From assembly GCA_036383515.1 (NCBI GenBank), contig DASVOE010000032.1:1-64000 (forward strand): a stretch of DNA of 64,000 nucleotides. The letters are read 5' to 3'. The notes under the pieces are model-generated. The model worked only from the letters and a program-made list of their open reading frames with translations, ran no database searches and was not told the origin of the DNA. The translations under genes were made by a program, and so were the position numbers. Positions 24,501 through 34,389 of the stretch are shown here, piece by piece; the first letter of the stretch is position 1; each line of letters starts with the position of its first letter. This DNA comes from CADEDV01 sp036383515 (lineage in GTDB: Bacteria > Bacteroidota > Bacteroidia > Chitinophagales > Chitinophagaceae).

Positions 24501-26678
24501 TTAAAATGCCTTCGGTTGTTTTGCAGGTTTAGCAGGTTGTTGCGTATTGCTGTTTCCCATATTTTCAATTATCCAGTTGGTCATTTTGCTCCAGAGATGG
24601 AAGGTTGTATTATCCAGTCCACCGGAGATGCTATGATTCTTATTAGGATAATAAGCGCTTTCAAAATCAATATTACTTTTTACCAATGCAGTTATCATTT
24701 GGGTGGCATTTTGAAAATGCACATTATCATCTGCTGTGCCATGAATGATCAGGTATTTTCCTTTGATCTTATCGGTAAAATTGATCGGTGAATTGTCATC
24801 ATATCCTTTGGCGTTTTCCTGCGGTGTACGCATATAACGTTCGGTGTAAATATTATCATAGAAACGCCAATTGGTAACAGGAGCTACAGCCACTGCGGCG
24901 CTAAATACTTCATTGCCTTTGGTAATAGCGAGTGAGCTCATAAAGCCACCATAGCTCCAACCCCAATGACCGATATTATTTTTATCAACAAACGGCATAG
25001 CTCCAATATACTTTGCCGCATCCACCTGGTCTTCTATTTCAAATTTACCCAGCTGCAGGTAGGTTTTCTTTTTAAATTCTTCGCCACGGTACCCAGTACC
25101 TGTATTATCTACACTCACCACTATAAACCCTTTTTGTGCCAGCATCTGGTGCCATGAACTAACTGCTCCAAACCGATTGGCAACTTGTTGCGACCCCGGG
25201 CCACCATAGTTGCAAAACAATACCGGGTATTTTTTGGAAGCATCAAAATTGGCAGGTTTAAGCATCCAGCCGTTAAGCGTATCACCTTTACTGTTAGGCA
25301 CCCGGATGAATTCAACTTTACCATAACCATATTCATTGATCTTATCTTTCAACCTGGCGTTTTCGTTGACAGTCTTCAACAGTCTGGCAGCGATCGTTTT
25401 CTTTTTATCTACAACGATCTCGTATTGCGATACTGTTTGTGGGGTATTAACGTCGGACCGAAAATCAAAGTATTGGGTGAACTGGTCATTCATTTCTACC
25501 CGGTGAGTAGCTTCACCTTCAGTAAGCTGGTATGTTTTTTTACCAGTAAAATCTGTTACAAATAAATTCCGGTCCATCGGGCGGGGATAAGCCATCGTAA
25601 AATAAATACGTTTATTCGTTTCATCCACACCATTCACATCGGTGATCTCATAATTGCCTTTAGTTACCTGTGTTTTTATTTTACCATCCAGGCTATAGAG
25701 ATACAAATGCCGGTAGCCGTTCATCTCGCTGGTGAATAATAAGTTCTTTCCATCTTTCAGGAACCACCAGTCATCATTGATCTCTACAAAATATTTATTC
25801 TTTTCCTCGTATAAGATATTGCTGGTTCCTGTTTTGGCGTTCGTCAATAATAATTTCAGATCGTCCTGGTGACGGTTCATCCAGTAAACGACAAGGTTGT
25901 TATCATCCTTTGTCCATTTAATGCGGGGGATATAGATATCACCCTGCTCGTATTGTGCTTTCACCTCTTTGTTGCCCGCAATATCATAAATATGTATCTC
26001 AACTTTGGAGTTCTCTTCGCCAGCCTTGGGATATTTATAGGTGTATTGCTTGTTATAAGCATTGTCAAATTGTGTAAACTGGTATTCTTTTACATTGGTT
26101 TCGTCAAAGCGATAGTAAGCTATATAATTTCCTTTGGGGCTCCACTCATACGCACGGGTAAATTCAAACTCTTCTTCATATACCCAATCGCAATTACCAT
26201 TGATGATATAATTCCATTTACCGTCAGTTGTAATAGCCCTTGTGCTTTTGGTGGGTATATCGTAGAGGTAAAGATTATTGTTTTTTACAAAAGCGATCTT
26301 ACTGCCATCCGGTGACAACGTGGGGTGCATGATCTTTTCAGCATCCAGTTTAGTTAGTTTTTTGGATACCGCATCGTACAGGTACACGAAAGCTTTGGTG
26401 GACCGCCGGTAGATAGACTCAACGCCACGGCGTATCAAAACAGTATTGGGATAGCTGGAACTATAGATAAGATCTTCAAAACGTTCGAATGGTTTTCCAT
26501 TCTCATCTTTCAGGTCTTCGGGTTTTATTTCGGGGTCTTTGCTGGGTTCCCCAAAATCAGCTCTTACCACCTCACCCTGGAAGGTCCTGTTCTTATAAAT
26601 ATCTTCTAATGTGATCTGTTTTTTTTGCCCGATAACAACCAGGGGCAGCAAAAACAGCAGTACAAAAAACTTACGCAT
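24501..26678 (-). CDS. Dipeptidyl peptidase IV-like S9 peptidase
   Basis: 725 residues. The N-terminal signal peptide is RKFFVLLFLLPLVVIGQ. A beta-propeller (about 40-460, with HPTLSPDGSKIAFVKNNNLYLYD and similar blades) precedes the alpha/beta hydrolase domain. The nucleophile Ser lies in GHWGWSYGGFMSS, the Asp in HGTADDNVHF and the His in YPNKNHSISGG, so the triad is complete. The double-Glu loop that binds the substrate N-terminus is in WVYEEEFEF. The family removes X-Pro or X-Ala dipeptides from peptides in the periplasm. It stands alone between terminators. Confidence 0.94.
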   Translation of the reverse strand: MRKFFVLLFLLPLVVIGQKKQITLEDIYKNRTFQGEVVRADFGEPSKDPEIKPEDLKDENGKPFERFEDLIYSSSYPNTVLIRRGVESIYRRSTKAFVYLYDAVSKKLTKLDAEKIMHPTLSPDGSKIAFVKNNNLYLYDIPTKSTRAITTDGKWNYIINGNCDWVYEEEFEFTRAYEWSPKGNYIAYYRFDETNVKEYQFTQFDNAYNKQYTYKYPKAGEENSKVEIHIYDIAGNKEVKAQYEQGDIYIPRIKWTKDDNNLVVYWMNRHQDDLKLLLTNAKTGTSNILYEEKNKYFVEINDDWWFLKDGKNLLFTSEMNGYRHLYLYSLDGKIKTQVTKGNYEITDVNGVDETNKRIYFTMAYPRPMDRNLFVTDFTGKKTYQLTEGEATHRVEMNDQFTQYFDFRSDVNTPQTVSQYEIVVDKKKTIAARLLKTVNENARLKDKINEYGYGKVEFIRVPNSKGDTLNGWMLKPANFDASKKYPVLFCNYGGPGSQQVANRFGAVSSWHQMLAQKGFIVVSVDNTGTGYRGEEFKKKTYLQLGKFEIEDQVDAAKYIGAMPFVDKNNIGHWGWSYGGFMSSLAITKGNEVFSAAVAVAPVTNWRFYDNIYTERYMRTPQENAKGYDDNSPINFTDKIKGKYLIIHGTADDNVHFQNATQMITALVKSNIDFESAYYPNKNHSISGGLDNTTFHLWSKMTNWIIENMGNSNTQQPAKPAKQPKAF

Positions 26679-26740
26679 AATCAAATAAATTTTATGTTGG
26701 TAAATGTAGCAGAATCATACCAAAAGGGTATGCCGTATAA

Positions 26741-26780
26741 ATAAAAAGAGGCGACAACTTGTAAAAAAGTATCACCTCTT
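26741..26780 (-). terminator. Terminator of the CHRD-protein gene
   Basis: Read on the minus strand, AGAGGTGA (26779-26772) pairs with TCGCCTCT (26754-26747), one pair being G-T, and is followed by TTTTTAT. It is about 40 bp past the stop of the CHRD protein gene and upstream of the S9 peptidase start. Confidence 0.6.
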
Positions 26781-26819
26781 CTGTTAAAGATCCGGGTTAA
26801 TTCCCCGATAGATAAGAGT

Positions 26820-28538
26820 TTAGTTCAACTTAATAATCTTCAATTGTTTTATTTTATTTCCCTGTCTTAACTCAACAAAATAAATACCTGCTTTTAATTT
26901 ATCACCCATCCTGAGTAATTGATTGCCGGCAGGATTACCAGCCTCTACTACCCGGCCCATAACATCAATTACTTTCAGGTTTAATTTTTCAGTGCTGTTA
27001 TTGGTTTGAATGTTCAGCATAAAATAATTATGGCTTGGGTTGGGCAATACGGATAAAGAAAGACCTTCCCAGTTACCTGTATCATCAGTTGTATATACGG
27101 CTCCCTGTGCTCTTGCACCTGACATATCATGAGGAACTGTAACGATAGTTGAACTATTGGCTGAATTACCGTACTGGTCGGTGCAGGTGACCCGGATAGT
27201 ATAAACTCTTCCATCACCGTTACCCGAACGTTCTGCCCTTAGTTTTACATGATGGTTATCCACTATCATCCAGTCAGGACTTGTATTACCATCACCAGCT
27301 TCGTTTACAGCTTCATCACTGGTAACAGATAGCTGGCAACTAACCACTATGCAATTATCAGTACTTGTATAATTTACCGTTACATCTCTCATTTTATGAT
27401 TGGGCGGCCATAGCATATTCGGAGATGCACCCAGGCTGGAAATAACAGGGGCTTCCGTATCATTTACTCTTACCGTAAATGAACAGGTTGCAATACCAGC
27501 AGTATTGGATGCCGTTACAGTTACCGTGGTAATACCAACAGGGAACACATGTGGTGAAGTAATTACTGTAGCCCCGATCTTATATACGATTGTTGGAGTC
27601 GGAATTCCTGTTGCTGTTGCATTAAAAGCAACTGATGCGCCACAAAGTCCCGCATCGTTGCTTTTAATTATATTAGACGGGCAAGTAATTACAGGGGGCA
27701 GTTGTAAATCAATTTGCGTTCTTATCTCTCCACCGGGCAAAGCGGTAGTATGAATATTGGAATATACCAAACCGGCCAGGAGGTTTGCTTCTTGTGCATC
27801 GGTGAGCACATCTGATTTTGAATACATACCTGATGTAACCCCGGTAGGAAATCCTGCATGGCCAATTATAACCGGTGCATTTACTCCCGGCAGCGCCGGC
27901 GCATGAAAATGGGCAGCGACGGTGTTCGTTGGTAATCCACTAAAATTTATGGTATAAAAAATTGTGTTGATCACACTGTTATAAGCACCTTTAATTGTTC
28001 CGGTTCCGGGTGATGCATTCGGAGGCACTTCCTGTGAACCACTATATGTTTTATTAAACACATAGATCAATGAGGAAGCAGCGCCAAGGATAATTTGTGT
28101 TCTTATCTCTCCGCCGGGTAAAGCTGTAGTGTGAATATTGGAATACATTAAACCGGCAAATAAGTTTGTTTCCTGGGCATCCGTAAGCACATCTGATTTA
28201 GAATATACTCCAGCTGTTACCCCGGTAGGAAAGCCGGCATGTGCAATGATAACCGGCGCATTTATACCCGGCAGAGCAGGTGCATGAAAATGCGCTGCTA
28301 CCGCATTGGCGGATAAGCCACTAAAATTAATAGTGTAATAGATGGTGTTGGTGAAGTCGTCATAAACGCCGGTGATGGTTCCGGTGCCCGGTGATCCATT
28401 AGCCGGCACCTCCTGGCTGCCAGAGTAAGTTCCGGAAAATGGGTATGTATTGGCCATGGCAGAAAAATGCAAAGCCATGGTAAGTAACAATACGGGAATA
28501 GAAAACATTACTTTTTGTGCAACATAGATTTTTTTCAT
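26820..28538 (-). CDS. Two-CHRD, HYR-containing protein with type IX sorting tail
   Basis: 572 residues. A signal peptide (about 1-29) is followed by two tandem CHRD domains (about 31-145 and 160-275). Both repeat SGSQEVPxNxSPGTGTI, AAHFHAPALPG and SNIHTTALPGGEIRTQI, so the second is a near copy of the first. A HYR-like Ig domain (ITCPSNIIKSNDAGLCGASV to about 365), another Ig-like region, and a C-terminal sorting domain (LSVLPNPSHNYFMLNI to GIYFVELRQGNKIKQLKIIKLN) complete it. The C-terminal domain marks export by the type IX system. CHRD function in bacteria is unknown. A hairpin abuts the start codon. Confidence 0.88.
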   Translation of the reverse strand: MKKIYVAQKVMFSIPVLLLTMALHFSAMANTYPFSGTYSGSQEVPANGSPGTGTITGVYDDFTNTIYYTINFSGLSANAVAAHFHAPALPGINAPVIIAHAGFPTGVTAGVYSKSDVLTDAQETNLFAGLMYSNIHTTALPGGEIRTQIILGAASSLIYVFNKTYSGSQEVPPNASPGTGTIKGAYNSVINTIFYTINFSGLPTNTVAAHFHAPALPGVNAPVIIGHAGFPTGVTSGMYSKSDVLTDAQEANLLAGLVYSNIHTTALPGGEIRTQIDLQLPPVITCPSNIIKSNDAGLCGASVAFNATATGIPTPTIVYKIGATVITSPHVFPVGITTVTVTASNTAGIATCSFTVRVNDTEAPVISSLGASPNMLWPPNHKMRDVTVNYTSTDNCIVVSCQLSVTSDEAVNEAGDGNTSPDWMIVDNHHVKLRAERSGNGDGRVYTIRVTCTDQYGNSANSSTIVTVPHDMSGARAQGAVYTTDDTGNWEGLSLSVLPNPSHNYFMLNIQTNNSTEKLNLKVIDVMGRVVEAGNPAGNQLLRMGDKLKAGIYFVELRQGNKIKQLKIIKLN

Positions 28539-28569
28539 AACCGTAAATTTTAAATGAAGATTTACGGTT
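28539..28569 (-). promoter_or_regulatory. Hairpin abutting the start codon of the CHRD gene
   Basis: AACCGTAAAT (minus-strand 28569-28560) pairs perfectly with ATTTACGGTT (28548-28539) across an 11-base loop, and the ATG follows at once. Such a stem in the leader could block ribosome entry or be a protein target. Loss of the stem or binding of a factor would switch translation. Confidence 0.5.
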
Positions 28570-28724
28570 TTTCACATGGATGAAGAATCGCCTGAGTTTA
28601 GAAGGGAGGGGTAAGGGATACCTAAGGTAGCATATTTACATAGCATTTTCAGGGTCCAATCCTTTAAACGCAGACAACGCTTTTGCAGTTGCTTTTTATG
28701 AGCGCTGGTATACTTACGGCAGTC

Positions 28725-28760
28725 TTCAAAAAATAAGGCCTTACTATTTGCAAGGCCTTA
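28725..28760 (-). terminator. Terminator of the alpha-oxoamine synthase gene
   Basis: TAAGGCCTT (minus-strand 28760-28752) pairs with AAGGCCTTA (28742-28734) over a 9-base loop, followed by TTTTTTG. It lies 22 bp past the stop at 28782. It belongs to the minus-strand synthase gene. Confidence 0.75.
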
Positions 28761-28781
28761 AGGGTTGGAATATTTCTATTA

Positions 28782-30083
28782 TTATTTATTCTTCGGTCTC
28801 TCTGTCATATAATCAAAGCGTTTGCCGGTCACTTCAGCCATATCAGGAATAGCTTCTGCTTTGTATTCACCGGCATCCAGTTTTTGCTTGGTTGCGGAAA
28901 ACGCTTCCAGCGTTTTTTGAATATCCTCATCCGTATGAACTGAAGTTGGTATGAGGCGATAAATGATATGTCCTTTTGGAATAACAGGGTATACTACTAT
29001 TGAACAGAAGATGTGATAATTTTCCCTGATATCCATTACCATAGCGGTGGCTTCTTCCACACCGCCTTTCATATAGATAGGAGTAACTACTGAATCAGTT
29101 TTGCCAATATCAAAACCTCTTTCTTTCAGGCCATTCTGCAATTTCAATGCATTCTCCCACAATTTATCTTTCAGTTGTGGTTGTGTACGTAACAATTCAA
29201 GACGTTTAAGATTACCTACTACCAATGGCATGGGTAAACTTTTGGCGAAGATCTGTGAACGGATATTGTAGCGGATATAATCAACAATGCTTCTGTCGCC
29301 GGCAATAAAGGCACCGATGGAGGCCATTGATTTGGCAAACGTGGAGAAATAAAGGTCGATCTTATCCTGAATGCCTTGTTCTTCACCAGCACCGGCACCG
29401 GTTTTGCCCAGGGTGCCAAAACCATGTGCATCATCTACAAGCAGGCGGAATTCAAATTTTTCTTTAAAAGCAGCGATCTCTTTTAACCGTCCCTGGTCAC
29501 CGGCCATTCCAAATACTCCTTCGGTGATCACCAGTATGCCGCCAGCTTTTTGTTTTTCAATTAATGCACTTGCTCTTTGTAATTGTTTTTCAAAATCATC
29601 CATATCATTATGCTTAAAAACATAACGATGACCCGGATGTAAACGTAGGCCATCAATAATGCAGGCATGACTTTCTGCATCGTAAACAATTACATCATGA
29701 CGGCTGCACAACAGGTCGATGATACTTACCATACCCTGGTAACCAAAATTCAATAAGGCTGCATCTTCTTTCATTTCAAAAGCAGCCAGTTCAGCTTCCA
29801 GTTGTTCATGAAGGTTTGAGTTGCCACTCATCATGCGGGCACCCATTGGTAAAGCCAATCCATATTGAGCAGCGCCTTCAGCATCTGCTTTGCGAACTTC
29901 AGGATGATTAGCAAGACCGAGATAGTTATTCAAACTCCATACGATCATTTCCTGTCCACGAAATTTCATGCGGCTGCTAATTTCACCTTCAAGTTTTGGG
30001 AAAGCAAAATAGCCATGTGCTCTTTCACGGTGCTGGCCGATAGGGCCATAGTTTTTCAATAGACGTTCGAAGATATCTGCCAT
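28782..30083 (-). CDS. PLP-dependent alpha-oxoamine synthase family enzyme
   Basis: 433 residues from the ATG at 30083 (the in-frame TTG two codons upstream is not needed). The fold is that of the AONS/KBL/serine palmitoyltransferase family: LNNYLGLANHPEV, GARMMSGN, DDAHGFGTLG (the PLP-holding Asp-x-x-His) and the Schiff-base lysine in FSTFAKSMASIG. Substrates in the family are an amino acid and an acyl-CoA. Its N-terminus (LKNYGPIGQHRERAHGYFAF) and C-terminal extension fit a Bacteroidota subgroup distinct from the well-known sphingolipid synthases. The start promoter is likely TACCTTTGC at 30184-30192. The product is not assigned. Confidence 0.85.
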   Translation of the reverse strand: MADIFERLLKNYGPIGQHRERAHGYFAFPKLEGEISSRMKFRGQEMIVWSLNNYLGLANHPEVRKADAEGAAQYGLALPMGARMMSGNSNLHEQLEAELAAFEMKEDAALLNFGYQGMVSIIDLLCSRHDVIVYDAESHACIIDGLRLHPGHRYVFKHNDMDDFEKQLQRASALIEKQKAGGILVITEGVFGMAGDQGRLKEIAAFKEKFEFRLLVDDAHGFGTLGKTGAGAGEEQGIQDKIDLYFSTFAKSMASIGAFIAGDRSIVDYIRYNIRSQIFAKSLPMPLVVGNLKRLELLRTQPQLKDKLWENALKLQNGLKERGFDIGKTDSVVTPIYMKGGVEEATAMVMDIRENYHIFCSIVVYPVIPKGHIIYRLIPTSVHTDEDIQKTLEAFSATKQKLDAGEYKAEAIPDMAEVTGKRFDYMTERPKNK

Positions 30084-30089
30084 AATCAA

Positions 30090-30429
30090 TGTTTGATTTT
30101 AGATTTATGATTGCAGCCCATTTATTTGATCAAAGCGTAAAAACATAAGGCCAACCTGTAAATCACAGATTTAAATGAATGGCGCAAAGGTAAGGTTTTG
30201 AGGCTTTTGGATAAAAGGAAGTTTGCCGTATTTTTAAAATTGGGAATGAGAGATTTAGAAAAGAATTATAACGAAGCGTGTTGCAATTAGCGATAAATGC
30301 ATGCGCCCGGCGATAGTAAATTTTTCTCTTAAGGACTCCCCTTTACAGGAAATTAGCTGAATACCGTTGAATGGGTATTGTTATAAACGGGTTCATTGGC
30401 TATGTTTACCATCTAAAATTACTTCCACC
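30090..30429. other. Divergent intergenic interval, 340 bp
   Basis: The left part is the leader and promoter of the minus-strand synthase gene. A small hairpin AATACC/GGTATT (30360-30379) precedes the plus-strand secreted-protein gene. No other gene is seen. Confidence 0.5.
30184..30192 (-). promoter_or_regulatory. Bacteroidota-type -7 box for the synthase gene
   Basis: TACCTTTGC read on the minus strand fits the TAnnTTTGY -7 consensus of Bacteroidota sigma-ABfr. It is about 100 bp upstream of the start at 30083. A clear -33 TTG was not found at the usual spacing. Confidence 0.45.
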
Positions 30430-31245
30430 ATGAAGAAATACGGATTGTTCCTCCTTGCGCTATGTACAATAACATTTAGTTACGTGGCGACCGCCCAAAA
30501 ATTACCCGCCAAAGTTATTTCACTTGTTATTCCGGGTGAAGAGGGCAAGAATGCTGCGTCTGTGGTATGGCATCCCATACAAAAGAAATATTATACATCG
30601 ATGATCGGCAATAGCATTTATCCTATGGCCATCTTTGACGTTAAGGGAAAATTGATCAAAAGCGAATTTGAAGCGGGGCAGGATCTGCGGGGTATGTGGT
30701 ATAACCCTTTAAGCAAACAAATTGAGTTCAATTGTTACGATGAAGGGGGATGGGGACATTTTGAATTAGATAAGACTGGTTACATTACCGGGGTAAAGAT
30801 TGATGTAGAAGGAATGACACAGCCATCCGCTCAATCTGTAGGTACTTATTATAAAACGGGTAATAAGGTTCTTTTCCTGGATGAAGATTATGTGGCCGTC
30901 ACCTATGGTATTACATCAAGGGAAAACGCAAAAACATTGACGCCTGTTTATCCGGGTTGCAGCACGAAAGAGGAAGCCGATGAGCTCACCCCGGACGATA
31001 TAATCGAGAAAATGGAGCAAAGGAATAAATCTCTTCAATATACCGGGTTGCCAAAGGCCGAGCTGGCTTTATTAAACGTTGACCAGCGAAAAATTGAACT
31101 TTATAATGAAAAAACAGGATTGATTACCCGTGCTATCAGCTTACCTGAAAACATTAAACTGGAATTAAGTTTTAATTTTTGTTATAACAATGGCATCTGG
31201 TGGTTCTTTGATAAAGAAACCAGGACCTGGTTGGGGTATAAGTAA
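30430..31245 (+). CDS. Secreted hypothetical protein, propeller-like
   Basis: 271 residues from the ATG at 30430; an in-frame start 21 codons earlier lies before the signal peptide and is rejected. The signal peptide is KKYGLFLLALCTITFSYVATAQ. The mature part is beta-rich with repeating strands (VVWHPIQKKYYTSM, WYNPLSKQIEFNCYDEGG, LNVDQRKIELYNEKTGL), like a small beta-propeller. No active site is recognised. It is convergent with the large propeller gene, 14 bp away. The shared context is not evidence of shared function. Confidence 0.7.
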   Translation: MKKYGLFLLALCTITFSYVATAQKLPAKVISLVIPGEEGKNAASVVWHPIQKKYYTSMIGNSIYPMAIFDVKGKLIKSEFEAGQDLRGMWYNPLSKQIEFNCYDEGGWGHFELDKTGYITGVKIDVEGMTQPSAQSVGTYYKTGNKVLFLDEDYVAVTYGITSRENAKTLTPVYPGCSTKEEADELTPDDIIEKMEQRNKSLQYTGLPKAELALLNVDQRKIELYNEKTGLITRAISLPENIKLELSFNFCYNNGIWWFFDKETRTWLGYK

Positions 31246-31259
31246 TAGTTATAATTATA

Positions 31260-34200
31260 CTACAATTTATTTTTTAAATCTTTCCATTTAGCCTGTAACT
31301 GCTTCAATTGCTGTAGTGCTTCATTCAGCGCTGTTACAGCCTGCGAAGCAGGTGGCCTGTCGCTATCCTGCAAAACACTGAATATGCCCGCAAAAGAATT
31401 AATAAGCCGGTTAAAACTGGCCTCGCTGCTTCCGGGGGCAGTATTTTCAACTGCAGCAGCCTGTTTATCCAGTAGCCCTAACTTTTCTGCAACGCTTACT
31501 GGTGCATTGGTTAGTTGTGATTGAAGCGTGGATCGAAAGGCTTTGATAGCCTTCAGGGCTTCCATACATTCTATTCTTGCTTTATAGCACTGTAAAGAAA
31601 GATCATGTTGTTTTTGCAGATCGGCTGCTGAGGTTTTAATACGGGGATCTGGTTTTATTGTAAACGGTTGAGTAAAGATTTTTCCATCCACAGTCAGCCG
31701 GGCAACATAAGTTCCCGGCATCACCCAGGGTGCAGTTTGGTCAGGTTCCGTGTTTTTATAAATCGCCGCAATAGGATAGGAGGGCGGCACATTTAACGGT
31801 TCATATTTCATATCCCATAAGAAACGATGGTGACCAGGCTCTGCAGAAAGTAGTTGCTGCGGGCGAATCCAGTAATCGGGAATGTTGACATCCCCGATTT
31901 TATACAGTGTATCGTTATTGGAATATTTTCGATAGATAGCCCGGGAGGTCCTTCCGCCGTCTATACTGGGATAATCTTTTATTATTTCCAATGTTACATT
32001 TACTGCTTTTTCTTTTAAGCAATAATCAATGATCGCTCCATCCGGTGGATTTTGTCCCGAAGGTTCTTCCTGTGGTACCGGTGTATCCGTATTCATATTC
32101 CACCGGATACGATAACTGTCCTGTGGTTTATAAAGTATAGCTTGTTGGTTGCTGAGTTGGTTGGTTAACTGTCGCAAAGGAGTAATATTATCCAGTATCC
32201 AGAAACTTCTGCCATGCGTGCCGATAACAAGATCATCATCTTTAATAACGAGATCACGGATAGAGGTGGCCGGCATATTCAGCCGCAGGCTTTGCCAGTT
32301 TTCACCTTCATCAAAAGAAACATAGACGGCCCTTTCGCTGCCCGCATACAATAAACCTTTTCGTTTTGGATCTTCTCTTACAACGTTGATGGGATCATCG
32401 GGCAAACCATTGACGATCTCTTTCCATGTTTTGCCAGCATCATTGGTTTTATAAATATGCGGGTGCATATCATCACAACGAATACGGTTAACAGCTGCAT
32501 ACATCGTATTTACATCAAAATGACTGGCATCCATTAACGATACTTTACTCCAGGATGTGATGGCAGGCGGTGTAACATTCTTCCATGTTTTGCCACCATC
32601 TTTTGTCACATGAATCAATCCATCATCGGTGCCACACCATATCGTATTTACATCTTTATAAGAAGGAGCAACCGTATAGATGACACCCCGTCTTGGCATT
32701 GTCTTCATGTCTGCATTGGTAAAAACGCCAACACTCGCTGGTATTTCCCAACTTTCTCTTGACAGATCAGGACTGATGATCTGCCAGCTATTGCCTCCAT
32801 TGATTGTTTTGAACAAAACATTACCGGCGTAATACAATGTTTTTTTATCAACCGGGTTAAAAAGCACGGGGGCTGTTCTTATAAACCTGTACTTACCACT
32901 TCGCACTACTTCCGGTGCAATGTTTTGTGTTTGCCCTGTTCGTTTATCATACCGTGATATTTTACCACCGTATATAATATTGGGATCCATCGGATCGGCT
33001 GCTACATAGCCATATTCTTCGGCTCCTACCGGGTACCAGTCCCGGAAATTTATTTGCCCGTCACTGCCTCTTGATGCAATACCCACACTACCGCTTTCCT
33101 GCTGACCGCTGTAAACGTTATAAGGAAAAGCGTTATCCGTACTTACATGATAAAACTGTGCGGTAGGTTGGTTATACCAGCTTGAAAAAGTTTCTCCGCC
33201 ATTCACCGTGATGATGGCTCCCTGGTCGCTGGCGAGCAAAATAATATGGTGATTATCGGGATTGATCCAGATGCGATGATAATCATCTCCACCGGGTGCA
33301 CCGCGAAAGGCAGTCCATGTGTTGGCGCCATCCGTACTTTTCCAGGTAACCACATTTGCGCTGTATACAATATCAGCATTTGTGGGATCTGCTTTTATTT
33401 CTGCAAAATCCGAAGCCCTTCCCCAATAACGGTTATCATTCACCATTTGTTTCCAGGTTTCACCTGCATCATCACTCCGGTATATACCACCCATTTGCCC
33501 GGCATCTACGGTGGCATACATTCTTTTAGTATCTGTAGGGGCAATACAAAAACCTATTCTCCCCAAACCTTGTTGCGTAGTGGGCAGACCCACCACTAAT
33601 TTTTTCCATGTCGTTCCCCCATCTGTTGATTTATATAAACCACTTTCGGGACCATTCCATGCACCGTTTTCCCATGGTCCCTGCCGCCCGGCCCACAGAT
33701 CAGCATATATAATGTTGGGATCTTTGGGATCAATAGTTACCTGTACGGCGCCTGTATTTTCATCTTTATATAAAACTTTGCCCCACGTTTTTCCACCGTC
33801 TGTGGTACGATAAACACCCCGTTCTGTATTGGGTCCATAAGGATGACCGAGTGCGGCAACAAAAACTTTATTTTCATTGGTAGGGTCAATGGCCAGCCCG
33901 CCAATTTGCTGTGCATCTTTTAACCCGAGATGTATCCACGTTTTACCTGCGTCAGTTGATTTATAGATACCGTCGCCAACAGAAAGATCCGGACGCTGCA
34001 GGCCTTCACCACTTCCCACATAAATAACATTGGGATTAGAGGGTGCTACTGCTATATCGCCGATAGAACCTGTTGGCTGATCATCAAAAATGGGAAACCA
34101 GGTGCGCCCATAATCGGTCGTCTTCCACACACCACCATTATTGACACCAATATAAAATACGTTGGGTTGTTGCGGCACACCCACTGCACCAACTGTCCTT

Positions 34201-34325
34201 CCACCGCGATGCGGACCTATCATCCGCCATTGCATACTATTAAAATAGTTGTTGCTGAAAGATTGTGCTGATGCAGTGCTGATCGCCAATAAGGTGATCA
34301 ACGTTATAATAAATGATCTTCCCAT
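31260..34325 (-). CDS. Large secreted BNR/VPS10-type propeller protein
   Basis: 1021 residues. A signal peptide (about 1-20) is followed by many BNR-like blades with the GxxWxxT or KTWxxL step (GVWKTTDYGRTWFP, GIYKSTDAGKTWIHLG, GVYRTTDGGKTWGK, GLYKSTDGGTTWKKL) to about residue 700. A C-terminal non-propeller region runs to the end and ends in a Leu/Gln-rich helix. This is the sortilin-like or glycosyl-hydrolase-like exo-alpha-sialidase class of Bacteroidota. A carbohydrate- or protein-binding periplasmic role is likely, but catalysis is not shown. Confidence 0.85.
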   Translation of the reverse strand: MGRSFIITLITLLAISTASAQSFSNNYFNSMQWRMIGPHRGGRTVGAVGVPQQPNVFYIGVNNGGVWKTTDYGRTWFPIFDDQPTGSIGDIAVAPSNPNVIYVGSGEGLQRPDLSVGDGIYKSTDAGKTWIHLGLKDAQQIGGLAIDPTNENKVFVAALGHPYGPNTERGVYRTTDGGKTWGKVLYKDENTGAVQVTIDPKDPNIIYADLWAGRQGPWENGAWNGPESGLYKSTDGGTTWKKLVVGLPTTQQGLGRIGFCIAPTDTKRMYATVDAGQMGGIYRSDDAGETWKQMVNDNRYWGRASDFAEIKADPTNADIVYSANVVTWKSTDGANTWTAFRGAPGGDDYHRIWINPDNHHIILLASDQGAIITVNGGETFSSWYNQPTAQFYHVSTDNAFPYNVYSGQQESGSVGIASRGSDGQINFRDWYPVGAEEYGYVAADPMDPNIIYGGKISRYDKRTGQTQNIAPEVVRSGKYRFIRTAPVLFNPVDKKTLYYAGNVLFKTINGGNSWQIISPDLSRESWEIPASVGVFTNADMKTMPRRGVIYTVAPSYKDVNTIWCGTDDGLIHVTKDGGKTWKNVTPPAITSWSKVSLMDASHFDVNTMYAAVNRIRCDDMHPHIYKTNDAGKTWKEIVNGLPDDPINVVREDPKRKGLLYAGSERAVYVSFDEGENWQSLRLNMPATSIRDLVIKDDDLVIGTHGRSFWILDNITPLRQLTNQLSNQQAILYKPQDSYRIRWNMNTDTPVPQEEPSGQNPPDGAIIDYCLKEKAVNVTLEIIKDYPSIDGGRTSRAIYRKYSNNDTLYKIGDVNIPDYWIRPQQLLSAEPGHHRFLWDMKYEPLNVPPSYPIAAIYKNTEPDQTAPWVMPGTYVARLTVDGKIFTQPFTIKPDPRIKTSAADLQKQHDLSLQCYKARIECMEALKAIKAFRSTLQSQLTNAPVSVAEKLGLLDKQAAAVENTAPGSSEASFNRLINSFAGIFSVLQDSDRPPASQAVTALNEALQQLKQLQAKWKDLKNKL

Positions 34326-34389
34326 GATTTTTATAGCTTATTACCTAAGATAAGCAATCTGGTAATAGGACGGCTGGTAATAGTTTTCA

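Noticed and set aside
28782..30083. Calling the enzyme a serine palmitoyltransferase
   Set aside because: The N-terminal part and C-terminal extension differ from the known Bacteroides sphingolipid enzymes; no nearby sphingolipid genes.
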